DNA of 62,012 bases from Leptothrix discophora. Lineage in GTDB: Bacteria; Pseudomonadota; Gammaproteobacteria; Burkholderiales; Burkholderiaceae_C. A program made the position numbers and the translations under genes. The DNA lies in NCBI RefSeq assembly GCF_030705305.1, contig NZ_JAUZEE010000016.1, positions 1-62,012 of the forward strand. The letters run 5' to 3'. The notes under the pieces are model-generated. The model made no database searches, was not told the DNA's origin, and saw only the letters and a program-made list of their open reading frames with translations. Shown one piece after another: positions 20,256-29,436 of this stretch; the stretch's first letter is position 1, and each line of letters starts with the position of its first letter.

Positions 20256-21887
20256 GCACAGCGCGCGGGCCAGAGCGGCCTGCAGCGCGGCCGCGTCGAA
20301 GCGGCGCCAGCGGGCCGCCACATGCTGGTCCGGCCGGATCAGGTAGACCGTGCCGGGGCGGGCATCGCAGCGGCGGGCGGCGAGGCCCTCGCTGTCGATC
20401 AGCTCGCCGGCCACCACCAGCGAGCCCGGCTGCTTGACGCGCCGCACGGTCAGCGGCACCGGCGTGGCCGGCAGCTCGATCGCGGCGTCGCCGAACACCA
20501 GCAGCGTGAAGCCACCGCCGACCTGGCGCAGCAGCCAGTCGGCCTGGCCGTTGCGCACCACCGGGGCATCGCTGAGCGGCGCGCCCGGCACCATCCAGCC
20601 GTCGAAAGGCTCGGCATCGGGCGTGTTCAGCGCCGAGCCGGTCAGGAAGGTCGGCACCGACAAGCGGCCGGAATTGACCAGCGCACGGGCAAACGGGTGC
20701 TGGCGCGCCAGCCCCAGCACGGCATTGCGGAAGGTCTTCGAGACCCGGCTCTTGGGCGTGATGAAGTCGGTCGAGCGGGTGCTGTTGCGGATGTTCTCGT
20801 CGGCCGCGACGACCCGTTCGTCCGAGTAGCTGTCGAGCAGCGACTCGGGCGCCACGCCGTCGATCACCGCCTTGAGCTTCCAGCCCAGGTTGTCGACATC
20901 CTGGATGCCCGAGTTCGCACCGCGCGCGCCGAAGGGCGAGACCTGGTGCGCCGCGTCGCCCGCGAACAGCACCCGGCCGTGGCGGAAGCGCGTCATGCGG
21001 CGGCACTGGAAGGTGTAGACGCTGACCCACTCCAGCTCGAACTCGCAGCCGTCGCCCAGCATCTGGCGGATGCGCGGGATGACGCGCTCGGGATTCTTCT
21101 CCTCCTCCGGATCGGCGTCCCAGCCGAGCTGGAAGTCGATGCGCCAGACGTTGTCGGCCTCGCGGTGCAGCAGCACGCTCTGGCCGCGGTGGAAGGGCGG
21201 GTCGAACCAGAACCAGCGCTCGGCCGGGAAGTCGGCCTTCATCACCACGTCGGCGATCAGGAAGCGGTCCTTGAAGACCTGGCCCTCGATCTCCAGCCCC
21301 AGCAGACGGCGGATCGGGCTGCGCGCGCCATCGGCCACGACCAGCCAGTCGGCGTCGAGCGCGAACACGCCGTCGGCCGTCTCGACCTGAAGGCGCGCGC
21401 CGGCGCCGTCCGGGCTCACGCCGACCACCTTGTGCTTCCAGCGCAGCTCGATGCCGGGCAGTTCGGCGGCGCGCTGGAGCAGGAACTCCTCCAGGTAGTA
21501 CTGCTGCAGGTTGACCATGCCGGGGCGCTCATGGCCGGCCTCGGCGACGAGGTCGAAGTGGAAGACCTCCTCGGTGTCGAGGAAGGTCCGGCCGACGTTC
21601 CAGGTCACGCCCTTGTCGACCAGTGCCTGGCCGCAGCCCTGGCGGTCGAGGATCTCCAGCGTGCGCTGGGCGTAGCACAGGCCGCGCGAGCCGATGCTGA
21701 CGGTGTCGTCGTCGTCCAGCAGCAGCACCGGCAGGCCCTGCTGCGCCAGCTCGATCGCCGCCGCGATGCCGACCGGCCCCGCGCCGACCACCACCACCGG
21801 CCGGCGCGGCACCGGCGCGTCGGCGGTGGCGTCCAGCTCGGGCGGCCGGCGGTAGGCGAAGCTCGGGTAGGTGTAGGTCGACAGCAC
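20247..21887 (-). CDS. FAD-dependent aromatic hydroxylase (UbiH/MhpA-like)
   Basis: The 546-residue protein is a class A flavin monooxygenase. It has the GxGxxG dinucleotide motif (VVVGAGPVGIAAA, about 31-43), the DG motif (VVADGARSPIRRLLG) and the GD motif (LFAGDAAHQVSPFGARGAN), plus the C-terminal thioredoxin-like domain of phenol hydroxylase and MhpA relatives. Such enzymes add a hydroxyl to a phenolic ring using NAD(P)H and O2. It starts at GTG 21887, three bases after the stop of the metallo-beta-lactamase-fold gene. By context it should prepare the ring for the VOC dioxygenase. The substrate cannot be read from sequence. Confidence 0.88.
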   Translation of the reverse strand: MLSTYTYPSFAYRRPPELDATADAPVPRRPVVVVGAGPVGIAAAIELAQQGLPVLLLDDDDTVSIGSRGLCYAQRTLEILDRQGCGQALVDKGVTWNVGRTFLDTEEVFHFDLVAEAGHERPGMVNLQQYYLEEFLLQRAAELPGIELRWKHKVVGVSPDGAGARLQVETADGVFALDADWLVVADGARSPIRRLLGLEIEGQVFKDRFLIADVVMKADFPAERWFWFDPPFHRGQSVLLHREADNVWRIDFQLGWDADPEEEKNPERVIPRIRQMLGDGCEFELEWVSVYTFQCRRMTRFRHGRVLFAGDAAHQVSPFGARGANSGIQDVDNLGWKLKAVIDGVAPESLLDSYSDERVVAADENIRNSTRSTDFITPKSRVSKTFRNAVLGLARQHPFARALVNSGRLSVPTFLTGSALNTPDAEPFDGWMVPGAPLSDAPVVRNGQADWLLRQVGGGFTLLVFGDAAIELPATPVPLTVRRVKQPGSLVVAGELIDSEGLAARRCDARPGTVYLIRPDQHVAARWRRFDAAALQAALARALCLN

Positions 21888-21890
21888 GGT

Positions 21891-22847
21891 TCAGCCCTCC
21901 AGCGTTTCCCACATCTGGCGGTCGCGCTCGGCCGTCCAGATGCGCGGGTCGGCATGCGCGGTCGCCTCGTCGTAGCAGCGCGTCACGTCGAAGGGCATGC
22001 AGTGGTCGAAGATGACCCAATGGCCGTACGTCGGCTTGAGCGCCGCATAGGTGTCCTTGTAGACCGCGTTGAGCGTCTTGCCGGCATCGACCCCGGCCTT
22101 GACGTGGGTCCAGACGTCGGAGATGAAGTCGCGCGTGCCCTTCAAGCCGGCCTGGACCTGCTCGGGCGTGGTCAGCGCCGCGCCACGGCCGGGCACCAGC
22201 GCGCGCGGTTGCAGCGCGGCGATCTGGTCGAGCGTCTTCGGCCAGTCCTGGAAGTAGGCGTCGCCGGCATAGGGCGTGGCGTCGAACTCGACCAGGTCGC
22301 CGGAGAACAGGATCTTCTGCTCGGGCAGCCAGGCCACCGTGTCGCCCTTGGTGTGGCCGCGGCCGAGCTGGATCAGCTGGACCTCCAGCTGGCCGAGCCA
22401 GAGGCTCATGCGGCCGGTGAAGGTGATCGTGGGCCAGGTCAGGCCGGCGGGCACGCTCTCGACGTTGCGGAACAGGCGCGGGAAGCGGCCGATCTCGCTG
22501 GCCTTGTCCTGCTCGCCGCGCTCGACGATCAGGTCGTAGGTGTCGCGGCTGGCGATGATGTGCTCGGGCTGGTAGGCGCTCGCGCCCAGCACGCGCACCG
22601 CGTGGTAGTGGCTCAGCACGACGTACTTGATCGGCTTGTCGGTGACCTCGCGGATGCGCCGGATCACGTCCTGCGCCATCACCGGCGTGGCCTGGGTGTC
22701 CAGCACCATCACCGCGTCGTCGCCGACGATCACGCCGGTGTTCGGGTCGCCCTCGGCGGTGTAGGCGTAGGCGTTCTCGGACAGGCGGGTGAAGCTGACC
22801 TGCTTCTCGACGAGGTCGGCCTGGCTGGCGAAGGCTTTGGTGCTCAT
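21891..22847 (-). CDS. Metallo-beta-lactamase-fold protein with altered metal motif
   Basis: From ATG 22847 the protein has 318 residues. It has the MBL-fold order: LSHYHAVRVLGAS, LGRGHTKGDTVAWLP and LFSGDLVEFDATPYAGD. The HxHxDH zinc motif reads HYHAVR, so the second-site Asp and His are missing, while the downstream His and Asp are kept; a one-metal enzyme or a different role is possible. It is the first gene of the catabolic operon, nearest the IclR regulator. A hydrolase acting on a ring-cleavage product is the likely role. The start MSTKAFASQADLVEKQ is chosen by protein pattern; an upstream open frame crosses the promoter. Confidence 0.85.
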   Translation of the reverse strand: MSTKAFASQADLVEKQVSFTRLSENAYAYTAEGDPNTGVIVGDDAVMVLDTQATPVMAQDVIRRIREVTDKPIKYVVLSHYHAVRVLGASAYQPEHIIASRDTYDLIVERGEQDKASEIGRFPRLFRNVESVPAGLTWPTITFTGRMSLWLGQLEVQLIQLGRGHTKGDTVAWLPEQKILFSGDLVEFDATPYAGDAYFQDWPKTLDQIAALQPRALVPGRGAALTTPEQVQAGLKGTRDFISDVWTHVKAGVDAGKTLNAVYKDTYAALKPTYGHWVIFDHCMPFDVTRCYDEATAHADPRIWTAERDRQMWETLEG

Positions 22848-22929
22848 GGTGGCGGCGGCTGGGTTGGGGAAGGCGGGGCAGGGGTCGTCGAACCCGGGTC
22901 GTGGACAGGCCAACGGACAAAGTTCGCCG

Positions 22930-23005
22930 ATGTCTAACGAGTTCGACTTATCCGAACGAGGCTTGATCTTAGGCAACCCGTTTGCTAATGTCTAACTCAT
23001 TCGTC
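22930..23005. promoter_or_regulatory. Divergent promoter and probable IclR operator
   Basis: In the gap between the divergent catabolic operon and iclR-type gene, GTTCG (22941-22945) and CGAAC (22953-22957) form an inverted repeat with a 7-base centre, similar to sites of IclR-family regulators such as PcaR (GTTCGATAATCGCAC). ATGTCTAAC also occurs twice, at 22930 and 22988, as a direct repeat. These are good candidates for the binding sites of the regulator encoded at 23029. Confidence 0.5.
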
Positions 23006-23028
23006 TACGTGAAAACCCGAGCCCGCCC

Positions 23029-23847
23029 GTGACCGACGCCGCCCTGCCCCTGAACCTCGATGCACCGGACCCCGTCGAGGCCGACGCCGACAGCGCCGCG
23101 CCACGTGGCCCGCGCGGCATCCAGAGCGTGGAGGTCGGCGGGCAGTTGCTGATCGCGCTGGCCCACGTCGGCCGGCCGATGGCGCTGAAGGACCTGGCGC
23201 GCGAGGCCGGCATGGTCCCGGCCAAGGCCCATCCCTACCTGGTGAGCTTCGGCAAGCTCGGCCTGGTGGTGCAGGACGCCGGCAGCGGCCACTACGGGCT
23301 GGGGCCGCTGGCGCTGCAGCTGGGCCTGATCAGCCTGCAGCAGTTCGACCCGGTGCGGCTGGCCAGCGCCGAGCTGCCGGCGCTGGCGCAGCAGGTCGGC
23401 CACACGGTCGCCATCGCGGTCTGGGGCAACCGCGGGCCGACCGTCGTGCGGCTGGAGGAAGGCCCGACCGCCGTGCACGTCAACATGCGCCACGGCACGG
23501 TGGTGTCGCTCGACGGCACGGCCTCGGGCCTGCTGTTCGCCGCCCACCGGCCGGCCGCCGAGGTCGCCCAGGTGCTGCGCGCCGAGAGCGGCCACGCGCC
23601 CGATGCCGGCTTTGCGGCCACGCTGGCGCAGGTCCGTGCCCAGGGTTGGGCGGCGCGTGTGGACGGCTCGATGCCCGGCGTCAGCGCGCTGGCCACGCCG
23701 GTGTTCGACGGCTTCGGCGCGATGGTCCTGGCGCTGGTGGCGATCGGCCCGAGCGCCGCGTTGCCGGTCGACGCCGCCAGCCCGCTGCTCGCGCCGCTGC
23801 GCGACGCCGCCCAGGCGATCTCGCGCCGGATCGGCTGGCGCGGCTGA
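23029..23847 (+). CDS. IclR-family transcriptional regulator
   Basis: The 272-residue protein has an N-terminal winged helix-turn-helix (about 30-90: GIQSVEVGGQLLIALAHVGR, LKDLAREAGMVPAKAHPYLVSF) and the GAF-like IclR ligand domain (about 105-270). It starts with GTG. It is divergent from the six-gene catabolic operon, so it probably controls that operon and itself in response to a substrate or intermediate. IclR regulators of aromatic pathways can be activators or repressors; which applies here is not visible. Confidence 0.93.
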   Translation: MTDAALPLNLDAPDPVEADADSAAPRGPRGIQSVEVGGQLLIALAHVGRPMALKDLAREAGMVPAKAHPYLVSFGKLGLVVQDAGSGHYGLGPLALQLGLISLQQFDPVRLASAELPALAQQVGHTVAIAVWGNRGPTVVRLEEGPTAVHVNMRHGTVVSLDGTASGLLFAAHRPAAEVAQVLRAESGHAPDAGFAATLAQVRAQGWAARVDGSMPGVSALATPVFDGFGAMVLALVAIGPSAALPVDAASPLLAPLRDAAQAISRRIGWRG

Positions 23848-24360
23848 CGGTCGGGCGCAGGGTCTTTCAGATCGGCGTCCCGTTGTTGCACCAAAGGTAC
23901 GAATTGCAACAACAACCGCTCCAAATCTGACAAAACGGGGCATCAGGATGAACTGAGAGCCCCAGATCCCAAGCGTTACAAGATCGATTGCGTTTTCGAC
24001 ATCGTGGCCAGGGTCCCGCGCCGATAAACTCACATTTGTTAACAGACTGTTTCATATCGGGTGATGGATTTTGCGATTTGCCCATCGCGGGATCCAGACA
24101 TCCAAGAGGCAAGGTGCCCTGGCGACGGGGTGAGAGCGGCAGTCCAGGCTCGGTGCGATCCATGTCCGGGCCGGTCCAGTCGCCAAACCTGGCCCGTTTC
24201 GAAGGGGTTGCTCGAACCGGAGCAGGCCATCGGCGTCGACCCATCGGCGATGCCGGCGGACCTGCCGGACCGGACACAAGGTCATCCGCCTTGTTCCAGG
24301 TCGATCCGGCCCGAGCGCACGGTCTTGGCCCACCGGCCTCCTGATGCGAAGGACCTCTCC
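23848..24360. other. Intergenic region before the cellulose operon, with inverted repeat
   Basis: About 510 bases, lower in GC at its start, without a convincing gene. GTTGTTGCA (23882-23890) and TGCAACAAC (23905-23913) form a perfect 9-bp inverted repeat with 14 bases between; no T-tract follows, so it is more like a regulator site than a terminator. A TGTTAACA palindrome lies at 24037-24044. The promoter of the cellulose operon must be in this stretch. I saw no c-di-GMP riboswitch signature. Confidence 0.5.
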
Positions 24361-24645
24361 ATGGATGCTCACGACGACCTTGCCCGCCTGTTCCGACAGG
24401 TCGGCGCCGTTTCCGACGGATACCGCGAATTCGACGCACCGGCCCTGCCGGACCTGCTGCCCGAGCTGCCCGAGCTGCCGCAAGCATCGCCGCCCATCTC
24501 GCTGGCCGAACCCGGCACGCCGCTGACCCTGGGCGTGCTGCAACCGGTCGGCTCGCACCCCAAGGCGCAACCGATCGCCCGCGGCGAGGCCTACGCCCGC
24601 ATCGCCGCCGCACGCTACGGGCTGCCGGACGCCTCGCCGGGCTGA
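24361..24645 (+). CDS. Small Bcs-accessory-like protein (BcsR/BcsP-like)
   Basis: A 94-residue protein starting at ATG 24361, with AAGGA 8 bases upstream. Its N-terminus (DDLARLFRQVGAVSDGYREF) resembles the start of small cellulose-biosynthesis accessory proteins of the BcsR/BcsP kind, which precede bcs genes. The middle is Pro/Leu-rich (LPDLLPELPELPQ). It lies about 200 bases before bcsA on the same strand. In enterobacteria BcsR works with BcsQ in assembling the synthase; no bcsQ is present here, so the role is unsettled. Confidence 0.6.
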   Translation: MDAHDDLARLFRQVGAVSDGYREFDAPALPDLLPELPELPQASPPISLAEPGTPLTLGVLQPVGSHPKAQPIARGEAYARIAAARYGLPDASPG

Positions 24646-24851
24646 TGCCGGCTGATGCCAGCTGATGCCGGCCCGCCCCCGCTCACGACCCGTCCCCACC
24701 GAATCCCGATCCGGATCACGCACCGCCCTGGCGGCGCGGGACGGCGTCCGTGCGCGCCCGGCCGGTCTGCCGTGACCGAGCGGCCGACGCAGCTCGCAGC
24801 AGGCTTTCCCGTTCCCGATCCCCTTTCCCTTCTCCTGATCGCCACGCCACC

Positions 24852-27023
24852 ATGTCCACCTCCGGATCCGCTCCACCCCCGTCGAGCCCGCCGGCCCGCG
24901 CCGCCCAGCGCCGGCCCGCGACCTCGCACCTGCGACCGCTCTGGCTGGTGCCGCTGCTGCTGGTCGCGGTCTTCCTGCTGCTGGTGGTCATCGCCGCGCC
25001 GCTGAACCTGATCGAGCAGGTCGTCTTCGGCCTGGTGACGCTGCTGATCGCGATGGTGGTCAAGCGCTGGCCCGGCCGCACCGCGACGCTGGCGCTGACC
25101 TGCGTGTCGCTGGTCATGTCCAGCCGCTACCTGTACTGGCGGCTGTCCGAGACCATCGACTTCGGCGCCGGCCTGGACACCTTCTTCAGCATGGGCCTGA
25201 TCGCCGCCGAGATCTACGCCTGGCTGGTGCTGGTGCTGGGCTACTTCCAGACCATCTGGCCGCTCGGCCGCAAGCCGGTCGCGATGCCCGCCGACATCGA
25301 CCAGTGGCCGACCATCGACGTGCTGATCCCGACCTACAACGAGCCGCTCAAGGTCGTGAAGCCGACCGTGCTGGCCGCGCTGGCGCTGGACTGGCCGCGC
25401 GAGAAGCTCAACATCTGCCTGCTCGACGACGGTCGGCGCGACGAGTTCCGCGTCTTCGCCGAACAGGCCGGCGTGCGCTGGATCACCCGCCCGGACAACA
25501 AGCACGCCAAGGCCGGCAACATCAACGCGGCGCTGAAGCAGACCTCCGGCGACCTGGTCGCGATCTTCGACTGCGACCACATCCCCACCCGCTCCTTCCT
25601 GCAGATGACGGTCGGCTGGTTCCTCAAGGACCGCAAGCTGGCGATGCTGCAGACGCCCCACCACTTCTTCTCGCCCGACCCCTTCGAGCGCAACCTCGGC
25701 ACGCACCGCCACGTGCCCAACGAGGGCGAGCTGTTCTACGGCCTGGTGCAGGACGGCAACGACCTGTGGGACGCCGCCTTCTTCTGCGGTTCCTGCGCGG
25801 TGCTGCGCCGCGACGCGCTGCTCAAGATCGGCGGCATCGCGGTCGAGACCGTCACCGAGGATGCCCACACCGCCCTGAAGCTGCACCGCGCCGGCTGGAC
25901 CACCGCCTACCTGAACCTGCCGCAGGCGGCCGGCCTGGCCACCGAGAGCCTGTCGGCCCACGTCGGCCAGCGCATCCGCTGGGCCCGCGGCATGGCGCAG
26001 ATCTTCCGCATCGACAACCCGCTGGTCGGACGCGGCCTGAGCCTGGCCCAGCGCCTGTGCTACGTGAACGCGATGCTGCACTTCTTCTACGGCCTGCCGC
26101 GGCTGATCTTCCTGACCGCGCCGCTGGCCTACCTGTTCCTGGAGGCCCACGTCATCAACGCCTCGGCGCTGATGATCGCGGCGATGGCGCTGCCGCACCT
26201 GGTGCACGCCAACATGACGAACTCGCGGGTGCAGGGCCGCTTCCGCCACTCGTTCTGGGCCGAGGTCTACGAGACGGTGCTGGCCTGGTACATCCTGCGC
26301 CCGACCACGCTGGCGCTGATCAACCCGAAGGCCGGCTCCTTCAACGTCACGCCCAAGGGCGGCCTGGTGGCCTCGCGCTACATCGACTGGCAGATCGCGC
26401 GGCCCTACCTCTTCCTGCTGGTGCTCAACATCGCCGGCCTGGTGGTCGGCGGGCTGCGGCTGTTCTGGTGGCCGGCCCCGGAGATCGAGACCATCGTGCT
26501 GAACCTGGTCTGGACGGCCTACAACATCGTCATCGTCGGCTCCGCGCTGGCCGCCGCCGCCGAGGCCCGCCAGGTGCGCGGCTCGCACCGCGTGGTGCTC
26601 GACATCCCCGCCACGCTGTGCCTGGCCGACGGCCGCAGCCTGCCGGGCCGCACCTCCGACGTCTCCGAAGGCGGCCTGCGCCTGCGGCTGGAGGACGGCA
26701 CCGCCGTCGCGCCCGACACCGCCGTGCAGGTGGTGCTGTACCGGCGCGGGCTGGCCTCGGCCTTCGACGCCCAGGTGGTCGACACCGACGGCGGCCAGCT
26801 GCGGCTGCGCTTCGGGCCGATGTCGCTGGCGCAGGAATCGCAGCTGGTGCAGTGCACCTTCGCCCGGGCCGATGCCTGGCTGACCCGCCCGGCCCAGCGC
26901 ACCGACGACCGGCCCTTCATCTCGATGTTCCGCGTCATGGCGCACGGCCTGCGCGGCTGCGCCCAGCTGCTGCCCTGGCGGCGCGAGAGCCGCCCGGCCC
27001 CGGCCGATGGTCCCGACGCCTGA
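24852..27023 (+). CDS. bcsA: Cellulose synthase catalytic subunit
   Basis: The 723-residue inner-membrane glycosyltransferase has all family-2 processive motifs: DDG (192-194), DCD (240-242), FFCGS, TED (335-337) and QRIRW (373-377). Eight or so membrane segments flank the catalytic domain. The C-terminal PilZ domain has RxxxR (Arg576, Arg580) and DVSEGG, so it should bind c-di-GMP and be switched on by it. It polymerises UDP-glucose and passes the chain outward with BcsB. The ATG at 24852 is chosen because the upstream frame is Arg-rich and unlike BcsA. Followed by bcsB with a short gap. Confidence 0.96.
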   Translation: MSTSGSAPPPSSPPARAAQRRPATSHLRPLWLVPLLLVAVFLLLVVIAAPLNLIEQVVFGLVTLLIAMVVKRWPGRTATLALTCVSLVMSSRYLYWRLSETIDFGAGLDTFFSMGLIAAEIYAWLVLVLGYFQTIWPLGRKPVAMPADIDQWPTIDVLIPTYNEPLKVVKPTVLAALALDWPREKLNICLLDDGRRDEFRVFAEQAGVRWITRPDNKHAKAGNINAALKQTSGDLVAIFDCDHIPTRSFLQMTVGWFLKDRKLAMLQTPHHFFSPDPFERNLGTHRHVPNEGELFYGLVQDGNDLWDAAFFCGSCAVLRRDALLKIGGIAVETVTEDAHTALKLHRAGWTTAYLNLPQAAGLATESLSAHVGQRIRWARGMAQIFRIDNPLVGRGLSLAQRLCYVNAMLHFFYGLPRLIFLTAPLAYLFLEAHVINASALMIAAMALPHLVHANMTNSRVQGRFRHSFWAEVYETVLAWYILRPTTLALINPKAGSFNVTPKGGLVASRYIDWQIARPYLFLLVLNIAGLVVGGLRLFWWPAPEIETIVLNLVWTAYNIVIVGSALAAAAEARQVRGSHRVVLDIPATLCLADGRSLPGRTSDVSEGGLRLRLEDGTAVAPDTAVQVVLYRRGLASAFDAQVVDTDGGQLRLRFGPMSLAQESQLVQCTFARADAWLTRPAQRTDDRPFISMFRVMAHGLRGCAQLLPWRRESRPAPADGPDA

Positions 27024-27057
27024 TGGCGGATGCCCGACGTTCGACGTGAAAGCCGCC

Positions 27058-29436
27058 ATGACTTCCCCGCACCTGTCCCCTTCCCTGGCCAGCCACCGCC
27101 GGCTGCGCCATGCCGCGCTGGCCATCGCCGCCTCGGCGGCGCTGCTGGCGCCACCGGCCGTCACGCCGGCGCTGGCCCAGCCCGGCCGCCCCGTGCCGGC
27201 CCCCCTGGCCGCTGCCCCGGCCACGCCCGCCACCGCACCGCGCCCGGTCGCCTTCACGCTGCGCCAGCTCGGCCAGACCGAGCCGCGCCGGCTGTTGCCG
27301 CTGGACGGCGGCCACACGGTGCCCTTCTCGGTCCGTGCCGACGAGGTCGTGACCCGGCTGGTGCTGCGCCTGGACCTGGGCCTGTCCAGCGAGCTGGCCC
27401 TGCAGCAGGCGCTGCTGCGCGTCACGGTCAACGACGAGACCGTTGCCGAGCTGCCGGTCGAGCGCGACGGCAACGTCGCCCGCATGAGCCGCGAGATCGA
27501 GATCGACCCGCGCCTGCTGAGCGACCACAACCGCATCGGCGTGGCCCTGGCGATGCCGCGTGAGCGGCTGTGCAACCGGGTCGACCGCGAGCGCCTGTGG
27601 GCCCAGGTCCTGCCGGAATCGCTGCTGACGATGACGGTCGCCCCGCTGCCGGTGGCGGCCGACCTGGCGCTGCTGCCCGCGCCCTTCTTCGACGACCGCG
27701 ACAACCGCCGGCTCGACCTGGCGATGGTCCTGCCCGAGCAGCCCGGCGCGCGCGTCCTGCAGGCAGCCGGCGTGCTGGCGTCCTGGTTCGGCGTGCAGGC
27801 GAGCTACCGCGGCGCGACCTTCCGCAGCCAGCTGGGCGGTGCGCTGCCGGCCTCGCATGCGGTCGTGCTGGCGACGCCGCAGAGCCGCGTGCCGGGCATC
27901 GTGCTGCCGCCGATCGACGGCCCGACGCTGGCGGTCGCCGAGCATCCCGGCCAGAGCGGCGCCAAGCTGCTGCTGGTGCTGGGCCGCGATGCCGACGAGC
28001 TGAAGTGGGCCGCCGACGCGCTGGCCACCGGCCGGCTCGGCCGCGCCGGCGACTTCCGCGGTGAACGCCTGCGCGTCGGCCCGCCCCAGGCGCACGCGCC
28101 GCGCAAGCCCTACGACGCGCCGCGCTGGCTGCCGACCGACCGGCCGGTGCGCTTCGACGAGATCGAGCGGGTCTCGCGGCTGTCGGGCGTCGGCCCGCAC
28201 CCGGCCCCGCTGGACCTGACGCTGCGCCTGCCGCCGGACCTGCACTTCGCCCGCCAGGCGCGTGTGCCGGTCGACCTGCGCTGGTACCACACGCCGCCGC
28301 CGCAGGCCGATCGCTCGGGCCTGCACCTGGCCTTCAACGGCACGCCGATCCGCAGCTTCACGCTTGAGCCGGCCGGCCGTTTCGGCCTGCCCGACGGCAT
28401 CGGCCGCCAGCACAGCGGCGCGGGCGCGGACCTGCTGGAGCAGCGCAGCAGCCGCGTCGCCGTGCCTGGCGGCCTGGTCAGCCGGCTGCCCGAAAGCCGC
28501 TTCAGCCTGCGCTTCGACTACGACGCGCCGATCGACGACCCCTGCGCCACCGTGCAGGCCGGCGGCCAGCAGCGCACTGGCATCGACGGCGGCTCGACGA
28601 TCGACTTCTCCGGCGTGCCGCACTTCATCGGCCTGCCCGACCTGGCGGCCTTCGCCAACAGCGCCTTCCCGTACAGCCGACTGGCCGACCTGGCCGGCAC
28701 CGCCGTGCTGCTGCCGGACGCACCGGAGGCCACCGAGATCGACGTCTACCTCGACCTGATGGGCCACGCCGGCCGCAGCACCGGCACCGCAGGCGTCGCG
28801 GTGCAGGTGGCCTTCGGCATGGACACGCTGACGCTGCAGGACCGCGACCTGGTCCTGATCGGCACGCCGACCCGCCAGCCGCTGCTGCGCCACTGGGCCG
28901 ATCACCTGCCCATGCACCTGGACGCCCGCAGCGAGCCACCGCCGCCCAGCCTGTGGCGACGCCTGACCGGCCTGCTGCCGGGACAGGACGGCGGCCCGCT
29001 GCCGGGCTACCGCACGGCGGCCGGCGGCGCGGCGATGCTGGGCTTCGAGTCGCCGCTGGCGGGCGGGCACACCGTCGTCGCGCTGACCGGCAGCGACAAC
29101 GCCCAGCTGCGCACGGTTTCCAGCCTGTTCATCGAGCCGGCGCTGATCGCCCGCACCCGCGGCGCGGCCACGCTGATCGAGTCCGACGGCCTGCGCAGCA
29201 TCGACGGCGGCGTGACCTACCACGTCGGCAACGTCGGCCTGTTCGACCGCCTGCGCTACACGCTGGCCCAGCAGCCGCTGACGCTGGCGCTGCTGAGCCT
29301 GCTGCTGGCGGTCGTGCTGGCGCTCACCGGTGCGGCGCAGCTGCGCCGCCTGGCCGCACGCCGCCTGGTTGCCGCCGACGCACCGATGCCTTCCGATCCG
29401 CCCCTGATGCGCCCCGCGCCGGAGCCCCGCCCATGA
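27058..29436 (+). CDS. bcsB: Cellulose synthase periplasmic subunit BcsB
   Basis: The 792-residue protein begins with a signal peptide (hydrophobic 15-40) and ends in a single membrane helix (about 753-777, LTLALLSLLLAVVLALTGAAQL) that anchors it next to BcsA. Recognisable family segments include the jelly-roll region with LVLRLDLGLSS and VNDETVAELPV. BcsB guides the new glucan through the periplasm. The start at 27058 is 34 bases after the bcsA stop. The stop overlaps the bcsC start (ATGA at 29433). Confidence 0.93.
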   Translation: MTSPHLSPSLASHRRLRHAALAIAASAALLAPPAVTPALAQPGRPVPAPLAAAPATPATAPRPVAFTLRQLGQTEPRRLLPLDGGHTVPFSVRADEVVTRLVLRLDLGLSSELALQQALLRVTVNDETVAELPVERDGNVARMSREIEIDPRLLSDHNRIGVALAMPRERLCNRVDRERLWAQVLPESLLTMTVAPLPVAADLALLPAPFFDDRDNRRLDLAMVLPEQPGARVLQAAGVLASWFGVQASYRGATFRSQLGGALPASHAVVLATPQSRVPGIVLPPIDGPTLAVAEHPGQSGAKLLLVLGRDADELKWAADALATGRLGRAGDFRGERLRVGPPQAHAPRKPYDAPRWLPTDRPVRFDEIERVSRLSGVGPHPAPLDLTLRLPPDLHFARQARVPVDLRWYHTPPPQADRSGLHLAFNGTPIRSFTLEPAGRFGLPDGIGRQHSGAGADLLEQRSSRVAVPGGLVSRLPESRFSLRFDYDAPIDDPCATVQAGGQQRTGIDGGSTIDFSGVPHFIGLPDLAAFANSAFPYSRLADLAGTAVLLPDAPEATEIDVYLDLMGHAGRSTGTAGVAVQVAFGMDTLTLQDRDLVLIGTPTRQPLLRHWADHLPMHLDARSEPPPPSLWRRLTGLLPGQDGGPLPGYRTAAGGAAMLGFESPLAGGHTVVALTGSDNAQLRTVSSLFIEPALIARTRGAATLIESDGLRSIDGGVTYHVGNVGLFDRLRYTLAQQPLTLALLSLLLAVVLALTGAAQLRRLAARRLVAADAPMPSDPPLMRPAPEPRP

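Noticed and set aside
23848-24360. A c-di-GMP riboswitch ahead of the cellulose operon
   Set aside because: The GEMM core pattern (GGAAA...GCAAAGCC-type) was looked for and not found.
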